DNA of 64,000 bases, from positions 62,001 to 126,000 of the forward strand of contig NZ_FZOW01000002.1 in NCBI RefSeq assembly GCF_900188125.1. The letters run 5' to 3'. The notes beneath the pieces were generated by a model, which saw only the letters and a program-made list of their open reading frames with translations, had not been told where the DNA came from and did no database searches. This DNA comes from Rhodococcoides kyotonense. GTDB taxonomy: Bacteria > Actinomycetota > Actinomycetes > Mycobacteriales > Mycobacteriaceae. Position numbers and translations under genes: made by a program. Of this stretch, positions 17,251-26,076 are shown one piece after another. Each line of letters opens with the position of its first letter. Positions within the stretch are counted from its first letter, which is position 1.

Positions 17251-17955
17251 CTACGTCGCCGGACGTGTCCAAGGTCGCACGGAACGATGTCCGACGCCCG
17301 CTACGGCCAGCGTCACCGTGGCCGCCGTCAGCAGTGCGACTCCCGGGTGCACGAGCAGCAGAAGAGCCCCGACGACGGCACCGACGAAGATGGCGGCGAC
17401 GGCGCCGATGCGCCGGTCGAGGAAACGGGCTGTCCCGGTGTTCGGCTTCGTCACCGACTCGCTGGCGAACGACGTCAGCGTCGAGGTCACGACGACCGTG
17501 GGCATGTCGCGGACCGCGACGCTGCGTGCCACCGCGGCTTGAATGCCCATCGCAAGTGACGACGCGGCCGCCACGGCGATCTGAATGGTCCGGATGCCGG
17601 TGCCGTCGTCGGTGTCGGTCTCGGTGTCGAGGAAGAACATCGCGGCCGCAGCAGCGGCGAGTACGAGACCGCCCCCGGCCAGCAATGCCGTCGTGCGACC
17701 GGTCCAGGGACCTGGGTGTCCGCGAAGAGCGAAACCCGCTGCGACAGCACCACACGTGAACGACACGAGCGCGATGACCGGCCCCAACACGGGCAGATCG
17801 TCACCGCCCGCGACCCCCATGCCGAGGACGATGACGTTGCCCGTCATGTTGCCGACGAAGATCCGATCCAGCGCGAGGAACCCGACCGCGTCGGCGATGC
17901 CGGTCGTGAACGTCAGGGCGGCCATCAACGCGACGGCGCGGCGCTCAGGCGACAT
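17251..17955 (-). CDS. DUF1275 (YoaK-type) membrane protein
   Basis: A 234-residue membrane protein of the DUF1275/YoaK family, function unknown. Seen: six hydrophobic helices; the family signatures TTGIADAVGFLALDRIFVGN plus MTGNVIVLG near the N-terminus, and GIQAAVARSVAVRDMPTVVV plus TSTLTSF in the second half. The start overlaps the end of the ceramidase gene by 11 bp on the same strand, suggesting coupled expression with it. Five hydrophilic acidic residues (DTETDTDDGT) form a loop between helices 3 and 4. Confidence 0.88.
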   Translation of the reverse strand: MSPERRAVALMAALTFTTGIADAVGFLALDRIFVGNMTGNVIVLGMGVAGGDDLPVLGPVIALVSFTCGAVAAGFALRGHPGPWTGRTTALLAGGGLVLAAAAAAMFFLDTETDTDDGTGIRTIQIAVAAASSLAMGIQAAVARSVAVRDMPTVVVTSTLTSFASESVTKPNTGTARFLDRRIGAVAAIFVGAVVGALLLLVHPGVALLTAATVTLAVAGVGHRSVRPWTRPAT

Positions 17956-19969
17956 CGAACTCGGCGGTGATACCGGTGAACGGCGTCAGACTGCCGTCGA
18001 GGGATCGAGTGTCGCCGAAGTAGACGATGCGGTATCGACCCGGCTGCTGCGATGTCGGAATGTCCCATGTGACCGTGGTTTCGGTGAACGGGCCGACGTT
18101 GTCGAACAGGATCTTCGTGTACCAGTCGCCGTCGTCGAAGACCCGCGTGAATCCGGTACCGTCGGCGCGCTCGACGGCGAGATAGGTGTCGTCGCGTCGT
18201 AGATTCGAGTTGGGATTCGCTCCGCAGAACCGCGCCACCACCTGCTGCCCGACGGTATAGCTCGGTGCTGGGTGGACGAGCACGTCACCGAAAATCTTTC
18301 CAGGACTGGGGAGATCGACGAACGGGTTTCCGGTCGGCGCACTCGGGATGGATCCGGTCAGGTCGCGCTGAGACGTTCCGCTGTCGACGGGACGGCCGTC
18401 GCGCATCGCCGACGCCAGATCCACCGCGACCTGAATCGTCGCCGGTAGCTGCCAGCGCCCGAAAGCTGTTGCGCCGCCCTCGTAATCCTGGTGATCGTAT
18501 TCCTCGGGCGTCGTCACGTAGTGGCCGTAGCCGTTGGTGTATCCCTGCACGACGACGAGTTCGCGGTCTACGCCGAGGGCGTCGGCGAGTGCGGTCCGAA
18601 GGCGTGAACCCGCGACGATCGTCGGCTCGAACGGGCACGTGAACAGGTGGAAGCTACCGAGGCGGGCAAGGTGGAACGGCAGAATCTGCTGGACGACTCC
18701 GGGAATGAGCCCGACCGGCAGAATCACGTCCTTCGGAGCCTGGGCGTCGCGCAACCACTGGGGCATGATCACCGAACTCAGTGCTGCCAGTGCAGGATTG
18801 CCGCCGCGCTCACCCTCCTGCAGGCCGAGCGCGGGAACACCTCCGCCGTCCTCCTGACTGGATGCGGCGAATGCGGCACCGAGCGCTGCGGGACTCGTTG
18901 TGTGTGTCAGGCCGTCGCCGGTGAATTCGGGGCGGACGGTGACCTGTGAGAAATCGACGTACACCCAGCGAACGTCGATTCCCGAATCGAGCTGTGGCGC
19001 AGTATCTTCGGTGAGTGTGCGGGACGCGTCGAACTGGCGGAGTCCGATGATGCGAGTGTTCTCGAATTCGTCGGTGGTCGGGCCGGTACCGGGTTGCCTG
19101 TCGAGATTGGGGGTGATGTCGCCCGGAGTGCTCTGGCAGAATGCGGCGACGAAGCTGGGATCTCGATAGTCGACTCCTTCGATCTCACGTTCCCAGTGCC
19201 ATGCTGCGTAGCCCTTGTTGTCGGTGCTGACCAGCACGTTGGTCGCCTTCATCGATGTGCCGTGTGTCGCAAACCAATTGATGACTCCGACGACATCACC
19301 ACCGCGGGAGACCTGGAGGTTGACGGTGCGTGGGTCGATGCCGCCCGGAAACTCGGCCTTGTCGGGATCTCGCTCGAACGCCGCGGGCGAGCGGTTGACT
19401 CCGGCGTCGGTCAACGAACCCGACGCGATAGACACGGCGGACGGCCGCACGTCGTCGTGAGCACGTGTGACGGCGTCGACGATTCCGGAGACGTTGGATT
19501 CGAACGTGACCGGACGGAATCCGAGGGTGGTGATGTCGACGAGGAGGTGACCGTCGGTGCCGCCCGGGGCCCCGTGTGTATGCGTCGCGGACAGAAGAAC
19601 GTTGCCGCGGTGGTAGGTGTCGCCGTATCGAGTGTGCAGGCGTCGCAGTACTTCTTCGAAGATGCTCTCGAACATCAGGCCGACCTCGCACGTGACGTGC
19701 ACGAGCCGTTGCTGCGACGCGTCGTCGACGAAGACGAACGCACGCGCCCGTTGCCGAAGATGCAGCCCTGCCGAGGACTGTTCGAGAACCGCGTAACCGT
19801 TCATCCCGGCGCCGAGGGGCTCGCCCGTCATGTCACCGATGCCGCGGCCGACGGCCAGACCCGTCGGCGTCGCCGAGGCGGTGCCGGACCCGAGTGCGAA
19901 CGTTCCGAGCGCCGTCACACCGGACGCGGCGAGAAAGGACCTTCTACGGATTCCTGACACCGGCAGCAC
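17945..19969 (-). CDS. Neutral/alkaline ceramidase, Tat-exported
   Basis: Secreted amidase cleaving ceramide to sphingosine and fatty acid, 674 residues. Seen: twin-arginine signal RRRSFLAASG then alanine-rich core to ASATP (about residue 34); zinc-binding SATHTHGAPGG (His130, His132) and NWFATHGTSM; the nucleophile region FCQSTPGDITPN, matching the FxQSxxGDxSPN motif of bacterial ceramidases; and a C-terminal beta-sandwich domain (about 545-674). Actinobacteria seldom make ceramide, so the substrate may be host or environmental sphingolipid. No lipase or sphingomyelinase lies nearby; the DUF1275 gene follows with an overlap. Confidence 0.93.
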   Translation of the reverse strand: MLPVSGIRRRSFLAASGVTALGTFALGSGTASATPTGLAVGRGIGDMTGEPLGAGMNGYAVLEQSSAGLHLRQRARAFVFVDDASQQRLVHVTCEVGLMFESIFEEVLRRLHTRYGDTYHRGNVLLSATHTHGAPGGTDGHLLVDITTLGFRPVTFESNVSGIVDAVTRAHDDVRPSAVSIASGSLTDAGVNRSPAAFERDPDKAEFPGGIDPRTVNLQVSRGGDVVGVINWFATHGTSMKATNVLVSTDNKGYAAWHWEREIEGVDYRDPSFVAAFCQSTPGDITPNLDRQPGTGPTTDEFENTRIIGLRQFDASRTLTEDTAPQLDSGIDVRWVYVDFSQVTVRPEFTGDGLTHTTSPAALGAAFAASSQEDGGGVPALGLQEGERGGNPALAALSSVIMPQWLRDAQAPKDVILPVGLIPGVVQQILPFHLARLGSFHLFTCPFEPTIVAGSRLRTALADALGVDRELVVVQGYTNGYGHYVTTPEEYDHQDYEGGATAFGRWQLPATIQVAVDLASAMRDGRPVDSGTSQRDLTGSIPSAPTGNPFVDLPSPGKIFGDVLVHPAPSYTVGQQVVARFCGANPNSNLRRDDTYLAVERADGTGFTRVFDDGDWYTKILFDNVGPFTETTVTWDIPTSQQPGRYRIVYFGDTRSLDGSLTPFTGITAEFDVA

Positions 19970-20035
19970 GCTAGCAGCGCACTGCTGATTTTTCGGGGCA
20001 TTCCGCAGGCTCCCACTCCTCTCTACTGGCTGGCG

Positions 20036-20401
20036 TCACTGGCTTGCGTCGTGCCTCTCGCGCGATGCGACGACGTCGGGCAGAGAGGACTCGACGAGCT
20101 CGATGAGCCCGATGAGGTGTTCGGCGACCTGGCGGCCCAGGGGCGTCAGGCTGTATTCGACCTTCGGTGGGATGGATTCGAGGACGGTGCGGATGACCAT
20201 GCCGTCGCGTTCCAGGGTCTGCAGAGTCTGCGACAGCATGCGTTCGCTGACGCCGTCCACTCGGCGGCGCAGCGCGTTGAACCGATAGTCACCCTCGGCG
20301 AGTGCGGCCAGAGCGAGGATGCCCCACCTGCTCGTCGCGTTCTGCAGCGCTTCGCGTGAGCCGCAGTTGCGCGCGAAGACATCGGCTTCGAGGTTGTCCA
20401 T
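20036..20401 (-). CDS. qorR: HxlR-family redox regulator (QorR-like)
   Basis: A 121-residue winged-helix HxlR protein. Seen: RWGILALAALAEGDYRFNALRRRV and the recognition helix ERMLSQTLQTLERDGMV, followed by the wing VEYSLTPLGRQV. One cysteine, Cys13 in RNCGSREAL, sits where the redox-sensing cysteine of Corynebacterium QorR lies near the N-terminus; it is the only cysteine, so oxidation would have to form an inter-subunit disulfide. Divergent from a QorB-type quinone oxidoreductase gene, the same layout as E. coli ytfH-ytfG and C. glutamicum qorR-qor2. Symbol assigned by this analogy. Confidence 0.85.
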   Translation of the reverse strand: MDNLEADVFARNCGSREALQNATSRWGILALAALAEGDYRFNALRRRVDGVSERMLSQTLQTLERDGMVIRTVLESIPPKVEYSLTPLGRQVAEHLIGLIELVESSLPDVVASRERHDASQ

Positions 20402-20450
20402 GGGTCCGATGTTAGCGCATAACTTTCAGTAATCGCTTATCCAATGGGTT

Positions 20451-20472
20451 GCACTGTACGAAAAGTAAGTGC
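20451..20472. promoter_or_regulatory. Candidate QorR operator
   Basis: GCACTGTAC-GAAAA-GTAAGTGC forms an imperfect dyad (one bulged G) in the 113-bp region between the divergent HxlR and oxidoreductase genes. Position and symmetry fit an HxlR operator; no binding data. Confidence 0.45.
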
Positions 20473-20514
20473 ATAGTGGGTCGCGACCGAGAAGTTCTAG
20501 CCGAAGGAAAAGCC

Positions 20515-21360
20515 ATGACCATTGCAGTAACCGGTGCGACCGGACACCTCGGAGCACTCGTCGTCGAGGAGCTTCTGGATCGCGGAGTCGACGCAGCCGA
20601 CATCGTCGCCGTCGTGCGTGATGCGGCAAAAGCGGAATCGCTGGCCGACCGCGGCGTCCAGGTCCGAGTCGCGAACTACTCCGACGCAGATGCCCTGAAG
20701 GCGGCCTTGACCGGCGTCGACAAGCTGCTTCTGGTGTCGGGATCCGACGTCGGGCAGCGGGTTGCTCAGCATGCCAACGTGATCGATGCGGCCGAGTCCG
20801 CCGGTGTCTCTCTGATCGCCTACACGAGCATCCTCGCGGCTGACACGTCCGGCGTGACGCTGGCCACCGAGCACCTCGCGACCGAGAAGCTGCTGGCCGA
20901 GTCCTCCGTGCCCGCCGTGTTCCTGCGCAACGGGTGGTACTGGGAGAACTACTCCGCGTCGCTGCAGCAGACCGTCGAGGGTGGCACGTTGCTCGGCGCG
21001 GGCGGAGACGGCAAGATCGCTGCCGCGTCGCGTGCCGACTACGCCGCTGCTGCTGCCGTCGTACTTCTGTCCGAGAACCAGGGCGGAAAGATCTACGAGC
21101 TCGGCGGCGACGAGCACCTGACGTTGGCCGAGCTGGCCGCCGTCATCTCGGAGAACGCGGGAAAGCCCGTGCAGTACAAGGACGTCAGCGAAGCCGAGTA
21201 CCGCGGCATCCTGGAAGGCGCGGGTCTGCCGGACTTCGTCGCCGAGATGCTGGCCAGCGCAGACGCCGGAATCTCACGCGGTGACCTCGACACGGACTCG
21301 GGCGATCTGCAGAAGCTGATCGGTCGTGCGTCCACACCGGTCGCGTCGATCCTGCGCTAG
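20515..21360 (+). CDS. NAD(P)H-dependent quinone oxidoreductase, QorB/SDR type
   Basis: Atypical short-chain dehydrogenase of the NmrA/QorB type, 281 residues. Seen: Rossmann nucleotide motif VTGATGHLGALVVEEL at residues 5-20, LLLVSGSDVGQRVAQH, and substrate-side FLRNGWYWENY. Members reduce quinones with NADPH. ATG at 20515 has AAGGAAAA seven bases upstream; an in-frame ATG at 20449 lies within the operator region and is rejected. Divergent from the QorR-like regulator. Its TAG stop shares CTAG with the convergent FUSC gene. Confidence 0.88.
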   Translation: MTIAVTGATGHLGALVVEELLDRGVDAADIVAVVRDAAKAESLADRGVQVRVANYSDADALKAALTGVDKLLLVSGSDVGQRVAQHANVIDAAESAGVSLIAYTSILAADTSGVTLATEHLATEKLLAESSVPAVFLRNGWYWENYSASLQQTVEGGTLLGAGGDGKIAAASRADYAAAAAVVLLSENQGGKIYELGGDEHLTLAELAAVISENAGKPVQYKDVSEAEYRGILEGAGLPDFVAEMLASADAGISRGDLDTDSGDLQKLIGRASTPVASILR

Positions 21361-22730
21361 CGCACCACGTGCTGACGGTCCCCGGCCTCGATGGTGACCG
21401 CCGCGATCACGACGCCCACGAGCACTCCGATGAGCGTGTCGGCGATGCGGTCGATCACGACCGACGGTGACAGGTGTCCGGCCAGACCCGTCATCATCAG
21501 TGCCATCGGGGTGATCGCGAGCGACGTCAGCGCGTAGTTCCGCATGACCAGAAGCTCCGCGGCGATCTGGCAGACGACGATCGCGACCGTCGTCTGCCAG
21601 TACCCGAGGGACAGAGCGATGAGACCCGCGGCGACCACCGCGCCGCCGACATTTCCGAGCAATCGTTGAATGCCGCGCTGAACCGTGGTGTGGAACGTGA
21701 TGCCCTGCATGGCCGCGAGTGCGCCCATCGTCGCCCATAAAGGGTGCTCGAATCCGAACGCGGTTGCGCACCACGCAGCGGTAGCGGCAGCTGCGGCAAT
21801 GCGAACAGCGTTCAGCAGCAACGACTTCGACGTCAGGCGCTCGAGCCCCGTCGTGAAGAAGCTCTTGGGGCGCGACGACAGTTCCGCGGCCCGGACCGGC
21901 AACGCGTCGTAACGCCGCATCTTTCTCAGTGCACGTTCGTGTGCCAGAACGTCCTGTGCATGCGACGCCTCGTCCCCGCGAGCCCAGGCATCGAGAAGGG
22001 CTTCTGCGTCGTCGAGGAGCGTGACGAGACCGAGGCTGTGCTCGCGTGGGCGGCGGCCGTTGCTCAGGGCTACGACGGTGCGCGCCCGCGCGATCGCGGC
22101 GCGTGCGGGGGTCTGTTGCCGCGTGTCGACGGCCGCGAGTGCGCGTGCGACGGCGAGCTGCGCTGGACCGACCGGGTGGAGCAGGGCGGGAAGCATTGCC
22201 GCGACCCATCCGATGACAGCGCCGATGACGACTGCCGCGAAGACGGCTGCGACGTCCGTTGCCGCGTGGCCGAAGCCGACACCGGCCGTCGCGGAGAAGA
22301 TGAGAATGACCGGGCCCGGTCCGGTGATCTCGAACGCGGCGAGAAGGAGAGCCGCAATGCCTGCGGCGACCGAGATCGCGGATGCCTGCACGGCGAACGA
22401 CGTCGTCGATGCTCCGAGGACTGCGCCGAACGTCGCGTAGACGGCGATCAGTACGCCGACGACGGTCAACTTCCCTGCGCGGCGTGGGTACGGCTCGTAC
22501 CGACCGAATGCCGAGACCAACGCGCCCAGCGCGGCGAAACCGGCGAATTCCGGGTGACCGAGGAGTCCTCCGCCGATCAGCACGACACCGACAGCGAGGC
22601 CGACACGCACGGCCGGAGCGACCGACGCGTCGGCGCGGCCCATGCGCGCTGCCTGTCTCCACGTGCTGCGGGACACGGCATGGGCGAGCGCGGAACGGGA
22701 GTGTCGAAGTCTGTCGAGTGTCGCGGTCAC
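21357..22730 (-). CDS. FUSC-family inner-membrane exporter
   Basis: Fusaric-acid-resistance/aromatic-acid exporter family protein, 457 residues. Seen: two blocks of about five to six hydrophobic helices (residues 40-185 and 310-445) separated by a charged cytoplasmic domain (190-305), the FUSC/YccC architecture; the second block contains LWATMGALAAMQGITFHTT and QRGIQRLLGNVGGAVV (FUSC_2 signature). GTG start at 22730. Divergent from a MarR regulator with paired ACTAGT sites between them, so it is probably a ligand-inducible efflux gene. Confidence 0.85.
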   Translation of the reverse strand: MTATLDRLRHSRSALAHAVSRSTWRQAARMGRADASVAPAVRVGLAVGVVLIGGGLLGHPEFAGFAALGALVSAFGRYEPYPRRAGKLTVVGVLIAVYATFGAVLGASTTSFAVQASAISVAAGIAALLLAAFEITGPGPVILIFSATAGVGFGHAATDVAAVFAAVVIGAVIGWVAAMLPALLHPVGPAQLAVARALAAVDTRQQTPARAAIARARTVVALSNGRRPREHSLGLVTLLDDAEALLDAWARGDEASHAQDVLAHERALRKMRRYDALPVRAAELSSRPKSFFTTGLERLTSKSLLLNAVRIAAAAATAAWCATAFGFEHPLWATMGALAAMQGITFHTTVQRGIQRLLGNVGGAVVAAGLIALSLGYWQTTVAIVVCQIAAELLVMRNYALTSLAITPMALMMTGLAGHLSPSVVIDRIADTLIGVLVGVVIAAVTIEAGDRQHVVR

Positions 22731-22733
22731 CCG

Positions 22734-22763
22734 ACTAGTTTACATGTATTTCACTAGTAAATT
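22734..22763. promoter_or_regulatory. MarR operator region with paired ACTAGT
   Basis: Between fusC-like and marR starts, ACTAGT occurs at 22734 and 22753, 19 bp apart, bracketing ACATGT (22742-22747). TTTAC...GTAAA also forms an outer dyad. The stretch is strikingly AT-rich against its surroundings and fits a shared MarR operator/promoter. Confidence 0.5.
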
Positions 22764-22790
22764 AAAGTGTGGCGTCGTAGGGTTGCGGGC

Positions 22791-23291
22791 ATGATTCCGG
22801 CGCAGAAATCGGGCGGAGATTTCGTCGACCACATCCGACGCGAATGGTCGACGACTTTTCCCGACGTCGACACCTCACCGATCGAGGTGCTCGCCCGCAT
22901 CGGTCGGATCTCCGCGAAGGCCAATCATCTGCTCGACGCGACGCTGGCTCCGATGGGCGTCTCGCGTGCCGAGTTCGACGTCCTCAGTGCGCTGCGTCGC
23001 GCCGATCGAGCGCTACGTGCCAGCGAGGTGACGTCGGTGACGATGCTCAGCGGCGCGTCGACCACCAAGATCTCGGAGCGTCTGGTCAAGGAGGGTCTGG
23101 TCGAGCGGTTGCGTTTCGAGCGCGACGCGCGGGTGGTGCTGCTGCAGCTGACCGAGGCCGGGCGCGACCTCGTCGACCGGGTCTTTCCTGTCCGCCTCGA
23201 ACGGGATCGCGAGTTTCTCGACGGTCTGGATGCGGACGAGCTCGAGACCTTGTCGGGGTTGCTGCGCAAGGTGGCGTTCAATGTCGAATGA
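22791..23291 (+). CDS. MarR-family regulator
   Basis: MarR winged-helix protein, about 166 residues. Seen: KANHLLDATLAPMGVSRAEFDVLSALRRA helices, recognition region LRASEVTSVTMLSGASTTKISERLVKEGLV, wing RFERDARVVLLQLTEAGR and a dimer helix. The wing carries RDAR in place of the usual DxRR. ATG at 22791 used; GTG at 22767 is in frame and would add eight residues. Divergent from the FUSC exporter that it probably controls. Downstream is palindromic repeat copy 2. Confidence 0.87.
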   Translation: MIPAQKSGGDFVDHIRREWSTTFPDVDTSPIEVLARIGRISAKANHLLDATLAPMGVSRAEFDVLSALRRADRALRASEVTSVTMLSGASTTKISERLVKEGLVERLRFERDARVVLLQLTEAGRDLVDRVFPVRLERDREFLDGLDADELETLSGLLRKVAFNVE

Positions 23292-23304
23292 GGCGGCTCC
23301 GCCG

Positions 23305-23350
23305 CACGTGCACGAAAATGCATAGCCCGCTATGCATTTTCGTGCACATG
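23305..23350. repeat. Intergenic palindromic repeat, copy 2
   Basis: A 46-bp palindrome (arms starting CACGTGCACGAAAATGCA, CC centre, one mismatch) between convergent marR and lipocalin genes. Left flank GGCGG-CT-CCGCC, right flank GCGC-GAA-GCGC, then CTA, which is the lipocalin stop codon. Same design as copy 1 with changes in both arms that keep pairing. Confidence 0.85.
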
Positions 23351-23360
23351 CGCGAAGCGC

Positions 23361-23969
23361 CTAGAGCGGCCGGATATCCGTCGCGCCGCCCGGCGTCGGG
23401 GAGGTCAGCAGGGTCGCCGGGTTGTAACCCTTCGACTGCACGACCGCGCGGATCTCGCCGAACTTCTCGGGACTCACCTCGGGGGAGCGGGACAGCACGA
23501 AGCCGCTCGTCCGCAGCGGATCGCCGACGAGCGCCCACGAGTAGTCGTCCGCGATGTACGCGACGATGTAGTTGGTCGGGCCGTCGAGGCTCTCCTGCGT
23601 CGGAACTCCCGGAAAGCTCACGTGCAGTTGGGCATTCGTCACCGTGTCATTGACGCGTGCGTTGCCGACGATGCCGTTGGTCCCGCCCGTCCATGTGGTG
23701 CACGTGTTCTCGACTCGAATGTTCGACGGATCGATCAACTGGTAGTTCGCCTGCGTGTCACGAGCGCATTCCAGGTTGAACGGCTGCGGAATCGCCGCGA
23801 CCTGATTCCACGTGCCGAGATACCGTTCGACGTCGAGCGACGGGACCGGGGTGAGCGGTTCCCATCCTGCTGATCCCGACGGCGGTGCCGCCTGCGCGAC
23901 GCCCGCGCCCATCAGCGTTGCGCATGCTGCCGCGACTGCCGTGCGGGTGATCATCGACCGTACTTTCAT
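23361..23969 (-). CDS. Secreted lipocalin-family protein
   Basis: Lipocalin (Blc-like), 202 residues. Seen: signal peptide with MITRTAVAAACATLMGAGVA and an AQA-A cleavage site near residue 28; the lipocalin hallmark LDVERYLGTWNQVAAIPQPF (GxW); then alternating beta-strands with YIVAYIADDYSWALVGDPLR (TDY-like region) and a C-terminal helix. Lipocalins bind lipids or small hydrophobic ligands. ATG has AAGGAG eight to nine bases upstream and overlaps the stop of the MMPL gene by four bases, so the exporter and this secreted carrier are co-produced. No lipobox cysteine. Confidence 0.9.
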   Translation of the reverse strand: MKVRSMITRTAVAAACATLMGAGVAQAAPPSGSAGWEPLTPVPSLDVERYLGTWNQVAAIPQPFNLECARDTQANYQLIDPSNIRVENTCTTWTGGTNGIVGNARVNDTVTNAQLHVSFPGVPTQESLDGPTNYIVAYIADDYSWALVGDPLRTSGFVLSRSPEVSPEKFGEIRAVVQSKGYNPATLLTSPTPGGATDIRPL

Positions 23970-26032
23970 GAGACGCGCTCCTTCTGTGCTGTCGATTCCG
24001 AACTGTTCGAATCGATTCGGTTCGGCCACCATATCCCCGGGCCGATCAGGGTGAACAGGGCTGGGATCACGAGTGTGCGTACGACGAACGTGTCCAGCAG
24101 AATGCCAAGTCCGACAATGATTCCCAGCTGTGTGAGCGTGATGAGCGGAAGAACGCCCAACACGCAGAACACGGCGGCGAGGACGATGCCTGCGCTGGTG
24201 ATGACGCCACCCGTCGCGCCGACGGCACGCACGATGGCCGCTCGTGTGCCGTGACCGGGTGTTTCCTCCCTGGTCCTCGTGACGAGAAAGATCGTGTAGT
24301 CGACGCCGAGCGCGACGAGAAACAGGAACGCGTACAGCGGCACGTTGTCGTCGAGTGCAGGGAATCCGAACACCTCCGAGCTGACCCAACTACCGACTCC
24401 GAGGGCGGCGAGAGCGCTGAGAACTGTGGTGGCGACCAAGAGAATCGGCGCGACGACGGCACGCAGCAGCACGATCAACACCGCGAGTACGACGACGAGA
24501 ATCGCAGGTACGACGACCAACCGGTCACGCGCGGCCGCGTCGGACGTGTCGAGGGCCTGGGCATCGCTACCGCCGACGAGTGCGCCGGGAATGCCGTCGA
24601 ACGACGCGCGTAGATCGGTGACTGCGGCGAATGCGTCGTCGGACGCCGGAGCGGTGTCGGTGACGACCGACCATCGCGTCAGGCCGGTGCCCGAGTCCGC
24701 GACGCGAGAGAAGGATTCGATTCTCGGTGACGCGTCGAGCGCGCCTTCGACTTCGGCGGCCGAAGAGGTGGGCGCGACGACGGTCGTCGGGTCGGCCAAG
24801 CCTGCCGGATAGTGCGCCGACAAGGTCTCGAATCCTTCGACGGATTCGGCCGTGACCCGGAACTGCTCTGTCTGCGACAGTCCGATTCCGGTTCCGAGAA
24901 GTGCTGCGGCGCAACCGACGAGCGCGACGATCGTGACGCTTGCCGTGCGGATCGGATGTCGTGACACGGAGGCGGCGACGCGGAACCATGCACCCGACGT
25001 CGACGTGTCTTTGTCGTCGGGCCCGGGAACGAACGGCCAGAACAACTTCGGCCCGCACAACGCGAGCAGCGGGGGCAGGACGACCAGAACGAATACTGCT
25101 GCGACGACGAGTCCTGCCGCGGCGAGCGCACCGAGGCTGCGTGTGCTCGGCAGCAGAGCCAGCAGCAACGTGAGCAGCGCGAGGACGACGGTCGCGTTGC
25201 TGGCCAGGATCGCAGGGCCTGCGTGGCGGACAGCGCGTTCGAGAGCCACTCGATGAAGTGTTGTTCGCCGAAGTTCCTCGCGGTAGCGGGAGATCAGCAG
25301 CAGCGCATAGTTCGTGCCTGCACCGAACACGAGGACGCTCGTGATGCCCGACGTCGAGCCGTCGAACGACAGTCCGGTGAGGTCCGCGAGCGCCGTTCCT
25401 ACCGACGTCGCGACGCGGTCGCCGAGTCCGATGACGACGAGCGGCACGAGCCACAGGATCGGGGACCGGTAGGTCACGATCAGCAGGATCGCCACGACGA
25501 GCGCGGTGATCGCGAGCAGTGTGAAGTTGGCTCCGGAGAACGAGTTCGCGATGTCGGCGCCGAACGCGGGGCCGCCGGTCACCTGAGCATGCAGGCCGTC
25601 GGGGAGACCGTCGACGGCGGCGTCACGCATCGAGGTGACGAGGTCGTTCAGCGAGAAACCGGACAACGACGCATCGATCGGGACCAGTCCGAGGGTTGCT
25701 TTGCCGTCGGGAGCGGGTACGAGAGGGGAGGCGTCACCGACTCGGTCCAGTACCTGCTGGGCTGCGGCGGTGTCGGAGTCGGTGAGGGTCTCGCCGTCGG
25801 TCCTGGACACGACGACGATGACGGGCGCGGTATCCGCGTCGGGGAACTGGGCAAGCAGCTCGGTGACCTGCGTGGACTCGGCCGAGGATGGCACCGACGA
25901 GGGTGCGCTTCCGGCGGAATCGTTCTCGCCGACGGCGGCCATGAAGCCGAGGGACAGCAGGACGACGACGAGAGAGAGTGCCCACGATCGGCGCGAGGTG
26001 ACCAATCGGGCAAATCGGATCCAGAAGTTCAC
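23966..26032 (-). CDS. MMPL/RND-family transporter
   Basis: MMPL-type RND transporter of 688 residues. Seen: first membrane helix at 15-33, an extracytoplasmic loop, a five-helix block (about 170-330), a second loop (about 375-530), and a second block (about 535-670) with VALGVDYTIFLVTRTREE, matching the GxxxDYxxFLxxRxxEE proton-relay motif; the first block has the partner GAGTNYALLLISRYREELRR. MMPL proteins export lipids or other hydrophobic compounds. Operon with lipocalin; divergent from a MarR regulator with a CTTAA dyad between. Confidence 0.93.
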   Translation of the reverse strand: MNFWIRFARLVTSRRSWALSLVVVLLSLGFMAAVGENDSAGSAPSSVPSSAESTQVTELLAQFPDADTAPVIVVVSRTDGETLTDSDTAAAQQVLDRVGDASPLVPAPDGKATLGLVPIDASLSGFSLNDLVTSMRDAAVDGLPDGLHAQVTGGPAFGADIANSFSGANFTLLAITALVVAILLIVTYRSPILWLVPLVVIGLGDRVATSVGTALADLTGLSFDGSTSGITSVLVFGAGTNYALLLISRYREELRRTTLHRVALERAVRHAGPAILASNATVVLALLTLLLALLPSTRSLGALAAAGLVVAAVFVLVVLPPLLALCGPKLFWPFVPGPDDKDTSTSGAWFRVAASVSRHPIRTASVTIVALVGCAAALLGTGIGLSQTEQFRVTAESVEGFETLSAHYPAGLADPTTVVAPTSSAAEVEGALDASPRIESFSRVADSGTGLTRWSVVTDTAPASDDAFAAVTDLRASFDGIPGALVGGSDAQALDTSDAAARDRLVVVPAILVVVLAVLIVLLRAVVAPILLVATTVLSALAALGVGSWVSSEVFGFPALDDNVPLYAFLFLVALGVDYTIFLVTRTREETPGHGTRAAIVRAVGATGGVITSAGIVLAAVFCVLGVLPLITLTQLGIIVGLGILLDTFVVRTLVIPALFTLIGPGIWWPNRIDSNSSESTAQKERVS

Positions 26033-26051
26033 GCGCCAACAATCTCATCAA

Positions 26052-26064
26052 CTTAACTATTAAG
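26052..26064. promoter_or_regulatory. MarR operator between MMPL and marR
   Basis: CTTAA-CTA-TTAAG, a perfect dyad in the 44-bp gap between the MMPL ATG and the marR GTG, in otherwise GC-rich DNA. Typical size and composition for a MarR site; it would control both directions. Confidence 0.5.
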
Positions 26065-26076
26065 CAACTGAGAGAT

